A program made the position numbers and the translations under genes. Positions 42,714 to 51,036 of a DNA stretch of 64,000 bases are shown piece after piece; the first letter of the stretch is position 1; every line of letters begins with the position of its first letter. Origin of the DNA: Mycolicibacterium litorale (GTDB taxonomy: Bacteria > Actinomycetota > Actinomycetes > Mycobacteriales > Mycobacteriaceae); the NCBI RefSeq assembly GCF_014218295.1, contig NZ_AP023287.1, positions 3,410,001 through 3,474,000 of the forward strand, in the 5' to 3' direction. The notes under the pieces were generated by a model, which was not told the DNA's origin, did no database searches, and saw only the letters and a list, made by a program, of their open reading frames with translations.

Positions 42714-43784
42714 ATGAAGATGCGTGCCGCACGCATGTACGGCTACAAACAGCCACTGCGTCTCGAGGAGATCGACGTCCCCGCGCCCGGACCGGAGGAG
42801 GTGCTGGTCAGGGTCGGCGGTGCGGGTATGTGCCGCACCGACTTCCAGTTGATCGACGGCTACTTCGACAACGGGCTGTCGATGGATTACCCGATCACCC
42901 CCGGACACGAGGTCGCGGGATGGGTCGACGGGCTGGGCGCGGCGGTACCGAAGTCGGCGGGACTGTCCGAAGGCGACCAGGTGGTGGTCTTCGGCAGCTG
43001 GGGTGACGGCGCCTGCCGCCAGTGCCACGAAGGCAACGAACAGCTGTGCGCACACGGAGTCTGGGCCGGGTTCGGTCGCCACGGCGGCTACCAGGAGTAC
43101 CTGCCCGTCAACTACCGCTATCTGATCAAGATGCCCGGACACGGCGAACTCTCCCCTGACAACCTGGCGCCGCTGACCGACGCCGGATTGATGCCGTACC
43201 GCGGCCTCAAGAAATTGCGCGCGGCCGGTCATCTCGGTCCGGGCCGTACCCTCGCCGTCAGCGGGATCGGCGGGCTGGGAAGCTATGGCGCCCAGTACGC
43301 GAAGCTCCTCGGCGGCGGTGCCGACGTCGTCGCCTTCGCCCGCAGCGACGAGAAGCTCAAGATCGCACGGGAGAACGGGGCCGACCATGCGATCAACGTG
43401 CGCGACAAGGACTCCGACGCGGTGCGCGGCGAGCTGGAGGCGCTGACCGGACGGTCCGAACTGGACGCGGTGATCGAGTGCGCGGGCTCCGAAGACGCAC
43501 TCCGGCTGGCCTTCTCCCTGCTGGCCACCGAAGGTGCCGTGGCGTCCGTCGGGTTGATCGGCAACCGTATCGACATCCCGCTCTTCCCGCTGGTCGCGCG
43601 TGAATACACCTACTTCGGCTCGTTCTGGGGCAACTACAACGATCTGACCGAGGTGCTGGCGCTCGCCGCCGCCGGCCGGATCAAGCACTCGGTGACCCGG
43701 GTGCGGTTCGACGACGTCAACGAGACGCTCGAGGCCATCGCTCGGGGCGATGTCCTCGGCCGCGCCGTCATCGTCTACGACTGA
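42714..43784 (+). CDS. NAD(P)-dependent zinc alcohol dehydrogenase
   Basis: A 356-residue medium-chain dehydrogenase. Catalytic zinc ligands are Cys40 (GMCRTD) and His65-Glu66 (PGHEVAG). The cofactor motif is VSGIGGLGSYGAQYAKLL. In the structural-zinc lobe the usual four-Cys pattern reads WGDGACRQC followed by EQLC: Asp stands where the first Cys normally is, so that site may be altered. It oxidises an alcohol or reduces an aldehyde; the substrate is unknown. GAGGAG precedes the ATG, but lies in a potential hairpin. It is followed 16 bp later by a SnoaL-like gene, so the two form an operon. Confidence 0.9.
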   Translation: MKMRAARMYGYKQPLRLEEIDVPAPGPEEVLVRVGGAGMCRTDFQLIDGYFDNGLSMDYPITPGHEVAGWVDGLGAAVPKSAGLSEGDQVVVFGSWGDGACRQCHEGNEQLCAHGVWAGFGRHGGYQEYLPVNYRYLIKMPGHGELSPDNLAPLTDAGLMPYRGLKKLRAAGHLGPGRTLAVSGIGGLGSYGAQYAKLLGGGADVVAFARSDEKLKIARENGADHAINVRDKDSDAVRGELEALTGRSELDAVIECAGSEDALRLAFSLLATEGAVASVGLIGNRIDIPLFPLVAREYTYFGSFWGNYNDLTEVLALAAAGRIKHSVTRVRFDDVNETLEAIARGDVLGRAVIVYD

Positions 43785-43800
43785 CGGGACTCGGATCACC

Positions 43801-44247
43801 ATGCCACCCAACACCGTCGACTCAACCGCGCAGCCGCCCCGGGACGTCACGTCCCGCAACCTCGACGTCGTCACCGCCGGATTCGACGCGTGGCGCGCCG
43901 GTACCGGCAGTCCCTACGACCTGCTCGCGGAGAACGCGACGTGGGAGATCGTCGGCAACTCCGCCGCGTCGCGCGTCTACACCGGCAAGGAGGACTTCCT
44001 CGCCAATGTGATCCGGCCGTTCAACGCCAGGATGTCGCAGCGCCTGATTCCGACGATCCGGGCGATGTACGCCGACGGCGACACCGTGATCGCGTTCTTC
44101 GACGCCGAGGGCGTCGCACGCGACGGCGTCGCCTACCGCAACACCTACGCGTGGTTCCTCACCCTGGACGGCGGCGAGATCGTTCGGGCCTCGGCGTTCT
44201 TCGATTCGCTGGCGTTCAACGACCTGTGGCAGCGCGTACCGGCGTGA
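43801..44247 (+). CDS. SnoaL/ketosteroid-isomerase-like (NTF2-fold) protein
   Basis: A 148-residue protein of the NTF2-like superfamily: VTAGFDAWRAGTGSPYDLLA, then ENATWEIVG and the C-terminal TYAWFLTLDGGEIVRASAFF strands are typical of the SnoaL-like polyketide cyclase/isomerase group. Members are isomerases, hydrolases or dehydratases acting on small organic molecules, often as partners of dehydrogenases. It lies 16 bp after the alcohol dehydrogenase gene and is probably co-transcribed, so the pair may transform one compound in sequence. Active residues cannot be assigned with confidence. Confidence 0.83.
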   Translation: MPPNTVDSTAQPPRDVTSRNLDVVTAGFDAWRAGTGSPYDLLAENATWEIVGNSAASRVYTGKEDFLANVIRPFNARMSQRLIPTIRAMYADGDTVIAFFDAEGVARDGVAYRNTYAWFLTLDGGEIVRASAFFDSLAFNDLWQRVPA

Positions 44248-44296
44248 TGCCCGAACGCCGGCCACGGTCGCCGCCGATGGGCTAAAGTCTGGCGCC

Positions 44297-44557
44297 GTGG
44301 AGAAATTAACGGTGCTGGCAATTGCGCTGGCGGTGGGTTTCCCTTTCGCGCCGGCGGCGAACGCCACCCCCGCGCTACCCCAGCAAAACCCGCCGTGCGA
44401 CCCCAACTACTCGGGGCCTTGCGTCCCGGTCGCCAGTGACGTCGACTGTGCCGGCGGGAGCGGAAACGGGCCCGCCTACGTTTCCGGTCCGGTGACGGTC
44501 GTCGGAACGGACGTCTACGACCTCGATCGCGACGGCAACGAGACCGGCTGCGAATAG
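44297..44557 (+). CDS. Small secreted protein with Excalibur-like calcium-binding C-terminus
   Basis: An 86-residue protein with a Sec signal peptide (VLAIALAVGFPFAPAANA) and a 60-residue mature part that ends DLDRDGNETGCE, the DxDxDGxxCE signature of Excalibur domains. Cysteines in DCAGGSG and GCE probably form a disulfide. Such domains bind calcium outside the cell and are often attached to nucleases or wall-active proteins; here the domain stands alone, as in several mycobacterial secreted proteins. The start is GTG at 44297. It is not tightly linked to its neighbours. Confidence 0.75.
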   Translation: MEKLTVLAIALAVGFPFAPAANATPALPQQNPPCDPNYSGPCVPVASDVDCAGGSGNGPAYVSGPVTVVGTDVYDLDRDGNETGCE

Positions 44558-44649
44558 CGAGCCGGCCACCACCGCCGCCGATGTCGGCTTCAAGACCCCT
44601 CTCGATGCGTATGGTCGGAGGTGTTCGCCAGTCGTGAGGTGGTGATCCG

Positions 44650-45516
44650 ATGGACACGTCCGCCGCTGCACCGCGCCATGTCGTCGTGGCGACCGACCTG
44701 TCCGGGCCCGCGGCGGCCGCGGTCACCCGGGCCGCGCAACTGGCGGACGAACACAGTGCTCGGCTCACCGCGGTGCACGTCGCGCCCGCGGGCCGCAACG
44801 CAGACTTCCTCGAGCCGGCACACGCCGCCGTCGAGGCGCTCGTCACCGGTCTGCTCTTCGACACCGCACTCGACGGCGCGAAGCCGGCCATCGCCGTCCG
44901 CCAGGGCAGAGCCGCCGTCGAGATCGCCGCCGAGGCGGCCGACGGCGGTTCGGACCTCGTCGTCATGGGCGGCAGTGGCGAGCACGGGCTGCTGCAGGCA
45001 CTCGTCGGCAGCACGGCCGAGAACGTGGTGCGGATGAGTCCTGCGCCCGTACTCGTCGTCAAGCGAGCGTCGACAGATCCGTACCGCTCGGTGCTGCTCG
45101 CCCTCGACACGACGCCGCAATCCGCCGACGCCGCCCGCTTCGGGATGGAACTGACTCCGTTGGCGGACCACGTCGTGGTCCACGTGAGCACCGTCGTCGG
45201 CGAAGGGCTGATGCGCGCGTACGGCGTGCCCGAGGAGGAGGTCGACCAGCTGCGTGATGCCGCGGCCGACCAGGCGCGCCATGAGATCTCGCGGCTGACC
45301 GAGGCGTTCACGCCACGCCCCCGCGACGTCGCCGTCGTCTCCGGTCATCCACCGACCCGGCTGGCGGAGGCCGGCAGATCGTGCGGTGCCGAACTCATCG
45401 TGGTCGGCACGGGCGCCCGCTCGCCGATGTCGTATGCCTTCCTGGGCAGCGTCGCCCAGCACGTGATGCGCGAAGCCCCCTCCGACGTGCTGGTCGTCCC
45501 GACCGTCGAGGCGTGA
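44650..45516 (+). CDS. Universal stress protein, tandem UspA domains
   Basis: A 288-residue protein with two UspA domains (about residues 9-140 and 150-288). Each carries the ATP-binding G-2x-G-9x-G(S/T) signature: GGSGEHGLLQALVGSTAENV and GTGARSPMSYAFLGSVAQHV. Domain 1 starts HVVVATDLSGPAAAAV. Tandem Usp proteins of this length are abundant in mycobacteria and many are induced by hypoxia or nitric oxide. It is convergent with the HAD phosphatase gene (9 bp gap). No operon partner is evident. Confidence 0.92.
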   Translation: MDTSAAAPRHVVVATDLSGPAAAAVTRAAQLADEHSARLTAVHVAPAGRNADFLEPAHAAVEALVTGLLFDTALDGAKPAIAVRQGRAAVEIAAEAADGGSDLVVMGGSGEHGLLQALVGSTAENVVRMSPAPVLVVKRASTDPYRSVLLALDTTPQSADAARFGMELTPLADHVVVHVSTVVGEGLMRAYGVPEEEVDQLRDAAADQARHEISRLTEAFTPRPRDVAVVSGHPPTRLAEAGRSCGAELIVVGTGARSPMSYAFLGSVAQHVMREAPSDVLVVPTVEA

Positions 45517-45525
45517 GCGCACGGC

Positions 45526-46413
45526 TCAGCGGTTCGAGGGACCAGCCTCGACGCGTTGCTCCTCGGCGCTGACGCCTGCGCCGGTGATCGTCGCCGAGGC
45601 GGTGGGCACGAGGACGTCGCACAGGTCACGCCACGATGTGATGACAGCGGCGGCTCCCGCCTCCCGCAATTCGCGCGCTCGGTCGGCCCGCTCCTCGGGG
45701 CGGACGAACACCAGGTTTCCGACGGTGAGAAAGCCTGCGGCGACAGCGGATTGGACACCCGGCACGGCATCCTCGATCGCCAGCCCCTCGGATTTGCCGA
45801 TACCAAGCGCGTCCGCGGCGAACAGGTAAACGGCGGGATCCGGTTTGCTGGTGGGTGTCGGAAGCGAATCCTCCGCGCTGAACCGCACATCAGGAGGGAT
45901 CAGAGGCGACAGGCCGGTGGCCGAGAAGCACGCCTCCAGCCGCGGCGTCGCGCTCGAACTCACCGCGGCCAGGGAGAAGTGACGGCTCATGCTCTCGAGC
46001 GGGCCGAGGACGTCGGGATCGACGCTCAGGGTGGCGCCGAGGTGGGCGGTGACGACGTCCTTCTCCTCGCGCACCCACTGGTCGAGTTCACGGCTGGTCA
46101 GGACAGCACCGCTGTCCAACTCCTCCTGCGAGGCGACGACCGCTCCAGGCCGAGCTGCCGCCAGCGGCGCTTCCAGCGGTACACCGCCGGCCACCGCCAG
46201 ATCGACCGCCGTGGTGCGGAAGTTCTTGCCGGTGGTGGTCCTGCGCAGTCCCTCCGCGGTGCAGTTCCCGGGCAGGCCGAAGCGTTGCAGGAAGCGGTTC
46301 GTCACGCCGACCGAAGCGTCGAATGCCGGCTCTTCGGAGGGGAACAGGTTCCCGTCGGCGTCGCACAGCAGGACGCGGATGGCACGGGTATCGATCGTGT
46401 TCAACTCATTCAA
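45526..46413 (-). CDS. HAD-family phosphatase (beta-phosphoglucomutase/phosphonatase-like)
   Basis: A 295-residue HAD hydrolase. Motif I is LLCDADGNLFPSEE (nucleophile Asp near residue 18), with Asn in place of the common T/V after DG; motif II AAVSSSATPRL; motif III TSKPDPAVYLFA; motif IV LAIEDAVPGVQSAVAAG. The helical cap lies between motifs I and II. It dephosphorylates a sugar- or polyol-phosphate by analogy. The gene lies 10 bp after the mannitol-dehydrogenase-like gene and is probably co-transcribed, which suggests a polyol or ketose phosphate substrate; this is inference. Confidence 0.85.
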   Translation of the reverse strand: MNELNTIDTRAIRVLLCDADGNLFPSEEPAFDASVGVTNRFLQRFGLPGNCTAEGLRRTTTGKNFRTTAVDLAVAGGVPLEAPLAAARPGAVVASQEELDSGAVLTSRELDQWVREEKDVVTAHLGATLSVDPDVLGPLESMSRHFSLAAVSSSATPRLEACFSATGLSPLIPPDVRFSAEDSLPTPTSKPDPAVYLFAADALGIGKSEGLAIEDAVPGVQSAVAAGFLTVGNLVFVRPEERADRARELREAGAAAVITSWRDLCDVLVPTASATITGAGVSAEEQRVEAGPSNR

Positions 46414-46423
46414 GGGTGGCTCC

Positions 46424-47947
46424 TCAGCCCGCAGCTGTCGTCATGTCGGCGCCCGAAAGGGTGCGGCGCAGTGCGCCCTTCACTCCGAGACGGTCGAGGG
46501 TGCACATCACGTCCCCGAGCCGTTCGGCGAACTGCCGGTCGCCGCGGAGATCGGCGAAGATGTCGAACTTGCTCAGCAGCGGTTCGGGGCTGTTCTGCGC
46601 CACTTTGGCGATCGTCGTCAGCTGTTGCGCGCGTGGGTCTTCCACGCGCAAAGGGCGGCCGGTGAAGTCGTAGCCACGCAGGTAACGCAACCACGCCGCC
46701 AGCGCGAGGGTGAGCAGGGCATGCGGTCGGCCCTGGGCGCGCGCCTCAAGCAGCGACGGCAGCAGGTACGAGGGCATCTTCGTCGAGCCTCGCGCCGCCA
46801 ACCGTGAGAGTTGGTCGCTGATCCGGGGATTCGTGAGCCGTTCGAGGATCGTGGTCTGATAGGTGGCGGTGTCGAGCCCTTCCACGGCGGGGACCAGCGG
46901 CCCCACCTCTTCGCGCATCAGTTGCTCGACGTAACGGTAGATCAGGGGGTCCCGCATGGCCTGGTGAGACTTGTGGTAGCCAGCCAGAAGTCCGAGGTAT
47001 CCCAGGGCACAGTGGGTTCCGTTGAGCAACCTGCTCTTGAGCAGCTTGTGCGGAGCCACGTCGGACACGACGTCCACCCCGACCTCCTCCAGCGGCGGGC
47101 GCCCGTTGCAGAACACGTCCTCGGTGATCCACTGCCGGAACGACTCGGTCACCACCGGCCATCGGTCTGCCACGCCGAAGCTCTGTTCGATGCCGTATCG
47201 GTCGTGTGAGGTGGTCTTGGGGGTGATCCTGTCGACCATGGTGGAGGGGAAGGCGACGTTGTCCTCGATCCACCGGGCCAGGGACGCGTACCGCAGCGCA
47301 GCGAACGACACCAGCGCCGTCCGCGCCGCCCGGCCGTTGTCGGCGACGTTGTCGCAGGACATCACGGTGAACGGCGCGCTGCCGTTGCGCCGCCGCCGGT
47401 CGAGGGCTTCTGCCAGATAGGCCCAGACCGTGGAGAACTGACCGTCGCTGGTGAGGTCGGCGACGACCTCAGGCGCCTGATCGGCGAACTCCTTGGTGTC
47501 GGGACGCAGGTGGTAGCCGTCACCGGTGACGGTGAGGCTGACGATACGGGTGCGCTCGTCGGTCAGTGCAGCGATCACTCGTTCACTTTCGTCGCGTGCG
47601 TAGAGATATCGGCACATCGAGCCGATGACGCGGCCGGTCTCGCGCTCGGCGGTGCGCTCGACGACGGTGTAGAGGCAGTCCTGCGCCGACAACGCTTCCT
47701 TCATCTCGGGCTTGTGCAGGCCGACACCGACCACGCCCCACTGCGACGACACACCGTTCGCCGCCAGATCGTCGAGGTAAACAGCCTGGTGGGCCCGATG
47801 GAAACCGCCGACACCGAAGTGGACGATGCCCGGCGTGAGCGTGGAGCGGTCATAAGTCGGCAGTGTGAGCGCATTGGCGTGCAACGGAAGTGTCGCGTTG
47901 CTGAGAGGGACACCTGAATTCTGGTGCAGACGGACGATATTGGTCAC
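46424..47947 (-). CDS. Mannitol dehydrogenase family protein (polyol/uronate oxidoreductase)
   Basis: A 507-residue polyol-specific long-chain dehydrogenase. The N-terminal HFGVGGFHRAHQAVYLDDLA is the family nucleotide-binding signature, and the catalytic Lys-x4-Asn-x2-His is found in LKSRLLNGTHCALGYLG. These enzymes interconvert mannitol/fructose, arabinitol/xylulose, or mannonate/fructuronate using NAD(H). The GTG start at 47947 is preceded by AGGGGA at a fitting distance; the frame extends further upstream but without support. It leads a minus-strand run with the HAD phosphatase and follows an IMPase-like gene by 107 bp. The precise polyol is undetermined. Confidence 0.88.
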   Translation of the reverse strand: MTNIVRLHQNSGVPLSNATLPLHANALTLPTYDRSTLTPGIVHFGVGGFHRAHQAVYLDDLAANGVSSQWGVVGVGLHKPEMKEALSAQDCLYTVVERTAERETGRVIGSMCRYLYARDESERVIAALTDERTRIVSLTVTGDGYHLRPDTKEFADQAPEVVADLTSDGQFSTVWAYLAEALDRRRRNGSAPFTVMSCDNVADNGRAARTALVSFAALRYASLARWIEDNVAFPSTMVDRITPKTTSHDRYGIEQSFGVADRWPVVTESFRQWITEDVFCNGRPPLEEVGVDVVSDVAPHKLLKSRLLNGTHCALGYLGLLAGYHKSHQAMRDPLIYRYVEQLMREEVGPLVPAVEGLDTATYQTTILERLTNPRISDQLSRLAARGSTKMPSYLLPSLLEARAQGRPHALLTLALAAWLRYLRGYDFTGRPLRVEDPRAQQLTTIAKVAQNSPEPLLSKFDIFADLRGDRQFAERLGDVMCTLDRLGVKGALRRTLSGADMTTAAG

Positions 47948-48054
47948 AGCGCATTCCCCTGAACGTGTGAGGAGGCGCGGCTTGTACTCGGCGCCTCGTG
48001 GGACGGGCGCTTCTGCTGAACGCTCGCGGGCCGTAATACCACCGCGCGGCGGGG

Positions 48055-48882
48055 TCAAACGCTCTCGTCGTAAATGGTTGCCAGAATCTCGCGTAACGGC
48101 TCCCACAGCGCCGGGGCGGCGGCCAGGACGTCGCCGCTGCGGGGCCAGGTGCCCGGCGTCGGGCCGGCGAGGTCACCGACCGTCCCACCCGCCTCCAGCA
48201 CGAGCAGGGCGCCCGCGGCGCAGTCCCACGGCTGGAGACCCGGTACCCACACCGCGTCCACCCTCCCCGTCGCGAACTGGGCAAGGGCGCAGGCCGCGCT
48301 GCCTCCCCGGCGCACATCGCGTACGTGGGGCATCAGGGCACCCACCATCGGCCCGGCGCGGTGCTTCTGGTCCTCCCTGCCGAAATTGACTTCGATCAGC
48401 ACCTGCTCGAGCGATGCCGCCCGCTCCTGGGCCGCGGCCGTGGGGACGTGGGTGCCGGAGACCCCGCCGCCTGCACTGGCCAGGGTGAGCCGGTCCAGCA
48501 CGGGTTCGGCGACCGCACCGGCCAGGAGTCGTCGGTCCGAGCGGCGCAGCGCGGCCACGCTCACGGCCCAGTCCGGACGACCGTAGAGGTAGTTGGTGGT
48601 GCCGTCGATCGGGTCGACGGCCCACTGGACTCCGCTGACGCCGGCCGTGGTCCCACCCTCTTCGCCGAGGACGCCGTCATCGGCGCGCAGACGTGCCAGC
48701 ACCGAACGGATGGCGTCCTCCGCCTCGCGGTCCGCGCGGGAGACGAGGTCGCGAGGGCCCGCCTTCTCCTCGATGTCCAGCGACGAGGCACGGACCTGCC
48801 ATTCCAGGGCGACCGCCGCCCCGGCCTCTGCCGCGAGTCGCGCTACCGCCAGGAGTTCTTCCACCTCGGCGAGGTCATCCAC
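48055..48882 (-). CDS. Inositol monophosphatase-family phosphatase
   Basis: A 275-residue IMPase/FBPase-fold enzyme. Metal-binding motifs are all present: GEEGG near residue 73, WAVDPIDGTTNYLYG near 87-101, and WDCAAGALLVLEAGG near 222. It is magnesium-dependent and lithium-sensitive by family. Substrates in mycobacterial members include inositol-1-phosphate, histidinol phosphate and fructose-1,6-bisphosphate; this one cannot be sorted by eye. It overlaps the UbiA-like membrane-protein gene by 8 bp, which suggests joint function with a membrane transferase. Confidence 0.88.
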   Translation of the reverse strand: MDDLAEVEELLAVARLAAEAGAAVALEWQVRASSLDIEEKAGPRDLVSRADREAEDAIRSVLARLRADDGVLGEEGGTTAGVSGVQWAVDPIDGTTNYLYGRPDWAVSVAALRRSDRRLLAGAVAEPVLDRLTLASAGGGVSGTHVPTAAAQERAASLEQVLIEVNFGREDQKHRAGPMVGALMPHVRDVRRGGSAACALAQFATGRVDAVWVPGLQPWDCAAGALLVLEAGGTVGDLAGPTPGTWPRSGDVLAAAPALWEPLREILATIYDESV

Positions 48883-50179
48883 GCGGGCCCTCGACGATCC
48901 GCAGGACGCCCGCGTCGGCGTGGATCGCCTCCCAGGTCGCGCGTCCGAGGATCAGGCGCCCGATCGGCGCCACGCCGGCACTCATGGCGTGGGCGACCGG
49001 GCCGCCGCGGGCCAGCTTGCGAAGGGTCCGGGTGCTGAAGAACAGGTACGCCCCGAGGACCAGCAGCCACGGGAGGACGGCCAGCATGGGTTTCGGGGCA
49101 TCCGTCAGCGCCATGACCGCGAGCAGGACCATGGCGCCCAGAGCGACCGCGCTCCTGCGCCATCGCGCCGCGGTGATCACCGCAGTCGTCAGCACGCCGC
49201 CGGCCACCGCGGCGATGGCGGCTTCGGTCGACGAGGAGGGACCGCCGAGGAGCTGTCCGGTCAGTGCGGCGGCCGCCCCCGCGGTCACCATGGCGAGATT
49301 CCAGGGTGCGGTCATGGCCGTCCGGCCCGCCAACGGCGCCCAATCCTGCAGCGTCCGTGGGGGGTCCACCTCTCCGGGTAGCCAACGAACCAGCGCCAAC
49401 AGGTGCTCACGCGCCTGACCCGCGGCCGCTCGCCATGTCACCCGGCCGTTGTTGAGGGATGCGAATGCCGTTGCCTCCAAGGCCCATCGGCTGGTGACGA
49501 ACGCTGTGCCGTAGGCCCACAGGGTGATCGCCGCCGCGACGGTGAGGGTGGGCCGCTCGGTCAGGTCGACGGCCAAGGCGAGCCCGGTGATCCCGCGCAC
49601 GACGTAGCCGGCGCCGACGGTGATCCACAGCGAGACGATGCCTGCGGTGACGGGTGGGGGCATCTCACTGCGCCGGCCGGTGCTGGCCGATCGCAGCAAT
49701 TCGTAGACGATCGCAACGGCGACCACGCCGACGATGGCGAATGTCAGGATGCCGCCCAGATCCAGGCCGGGCAGGAGCACGATCAGCGCGGCGGCGGCGA
49801 GGAGCTTCGCCGCGGCGACGCTGCAGCTGGTGAGGACGCGGGAGCGGGCACAGCTCAGGGGGCCGGGGAGCCGGCCGCGGCTGCTGCTCGACGGGTGCCG
49901 TTGGTCGGCGACGAACCCGCGTACGTCGTTCCATTGGTATCGGGCGGGGTACACCAGTAGCTCCACGGCCAGCAGCACCACCGCGGCCCGCAGCAGGGAC
50001 TCACCGCTGACGGTGCCCGCGCTCAGGAGACCGATGCCGTAGGTGACGGGGATCAACAGGCCTTTGACCAGGTCTTTCGGCCTCGGCATGAGCAGGTACC
50101 CGGCCAGGCTGCGCGAGCTGACGTCGGAGCCGGCGACGGCGGGCGCTCGGTCGGCGACGGCAAGCTCGGGCGAGATCAT
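48875..50179 (-). CDS. UbiA-like polytopic membrane protein (prenyltransferase-related)
   Basis: A 434-residue membrane protein with eight to ten predicted helices. The N-terminal MPRPKDLVKGLLIPVTYGIG and the cytosolic loop YQWNDVRGFVADQRHP resemble the first Asp-rich motif of UbiA prenyltransferases (NDxxDxxxD), but Gly replaces the middle Asp and a clear second Asp motif is not seen. It may therefore be a divergent or inactive member. UbiA enzymes attach isoprenoid chains to acceptors; in mycobacteria a UbiA (Rv3806c) makes the decaprenyl-phosphoribose precursor of arabinan. The IMPase overlaps its 3' end. Unusual GTG or ATG choices are not needed: ATG at 50179. Confidence 0.55.
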   Translation of the reverse strand: MISPELAVADRAPAVAGSDVSSRSLAGYLLMPRPKDLVKGLLIPVTYGIGLLSAGTVSGESLLRAAVVLLAVELLVYPARYQWNDVRGFVADQRHPSSSSRGRLPGPLSCARSRVLTSCSVAAAKLLAAAALIVLLPGLDLGGILTFAIVGVVAVAIVYELLRSASTGRRSEMPPPVTAGIVSLWITVGAGYVVRGITGLALAVDLTERPTLTVAAAITLWAYGTAFVTSRWALEATAFASLNNGRVTWRAAAGQAREHLLALVRWLPGEVDPPRTLQDWAPLAGRTAMTAPWNLAMVTAGAAAALTGQLLGGPSSSTEAAIAAVAGGVLTTAVITAARWRRSAVALGAMVLLAVMALTDAPKPMLAVLPWLLVLGAYLFFSTRTLRKLARGGPVAHAMSAGVAPIGRLILGRATWEAIHADAGVLRIVEGPRG

Positions 50180-50330
50180 CCCGGCGATGTTCCCCGAATT
50201 GACGCCGACAAACGGATGAGCCGTCTCGCGGGCCGGAAAGTCTCCTGATCACGGCAAACGCCCCATGGCGCACGCCCCTCGTGGGACGATCACGATTCGT
50301 CAATGGCAACGTCGCCGCAGGGGGTACGCC

Positions 50331-50630
50331 ATGAGGAAGCCGCATGGACGCGAGTGGTCGTGGGTGGTGCTGGTCGGAGTGGCGCTGCTCGTCGCCGTCC
50401 TGGCCCTGAGCATCTACTTCGTCTCGCTGGCCACCAAGAAGGGCAGACCGCAGAGTGCGCCCTGCCCTCCTTCGTCAGACGCTTACGCGGAGTCGGCCTG
50501 CAGTGTGCGGATGACTTGGTGGAGCGGCTCCGGGACGGTCGAGACCGCGCCGACGAAAGGGTGCGAAAGCTCGACGACGAGGAACAGTTGCGCCCCGACG
50601 AGGGTGCCGATGATTGCGACCATCGCGTAG
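50331..50630 (+). CDS. Small single-span membrane protein, questionable 3' end
   Basis: A 99-residue frame beginning MRKPHGREWSWVVLVGVALL at an ATG preceded by GGGGG. Residues 9-33 form one transmembrane helix, followed by KKGRPQSAP. The first 45 residues look like a genuine small membrane protein; the last 50 are antisense to the DUF4239 remnant and have no protein-like character, so the original 3' end may have been replaced when that remnant formed. No family is recognised. Confidence 0.4.
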   Translation: MRKPHGREWSWVVLVGVALLVAVLALSIYFVSLATKKGRPQSAPCPPSSDAYAESACSVRMTWWSGSGTVETAPTKGCESSTTRNSCAPTRVPMIATIA

Positions 50631-50848
50631 TGGTTGGCGGGTCTTTCGACGCCGTAGATGATCGCGCAGCCCAGGAGCAGGCCGCTGGTGACGAAGATGA
50701 CCGCCCATAACGACCACGGTGGCCCGGTGTCGGTGCGGGCTTGCCACTGACTCAAAGCGGCCCCCTGGTTTTGAATCAATCGCCGGTTCGTGTGGACGAC
50801 GTGTCGTTGGTGTTGCATAGGTCGGCGGTGTCGACGGTCGACGGCCAC
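50483..50848 (-). pseudogene. DUF4239 (bestrophin-like) membrane-protein remnant, N-terminal part missing
   Basis: The last 80 codons (PPWSLWAVIFVTSGLLLGCA; FLVVELSHPFVGAVSTVPEP; LHQVIRTLQADSA) are recognisably the C-terminal third of DUF4239 proteins, which are normally about 250 residues with four helices. Upstream of about 50780 the similarity fades into unrelated codons (MAVDRRHRRPMQHQRHVV) and the tRNA gene begins at 50906, so the 5' two thirds of the gene are absent. The truncation lies between a tRNA and a small membrane ORF, a typical place for deletions or past integration. Confidence 0.55.
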
Positions 50849-50905
50849 GCTGGGCGCCTCACCGGGAGGTGTCGAGGATCAGCCGACGCAATACAGGAGA
50901 TCCCG

Positions 50906-50979
50906 TGGGGCGGGCGGGGCTCGAACCCGCGACCAATGGATTATGAGTCCACGGCTCTAACCGACTGAGCTACCGCCCC
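50906..50979 (-). tRNA. tRNA with CAT anticodon (tRNA-Met, or Ile2)
   Basis: A 74-nt cloverleaf on the minus strand. Acceptor stem GGGGCGG pairs fully with CCGCCCC, D-arm GCTCAGTCGGTTAGAGC, anticodon arm GTGGA-CTCATAA-TCCAT with anticodon CAT, and T-arm GCGGG-TTCGAGC-CCCGC. There is no encoded CCA. It is not an initiator by its full first acceptor pair. Elongator Met and lysidine-modified Ile2 tRNAs cannot be separated by eye. Confidence 0.93.
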
Positions 50980-51036
50980 CGGCGCGTCAACGCGGGGACA
51001 ATCGTCGCATGCGGTGCCTGCCGAGGCGAACAGCCC

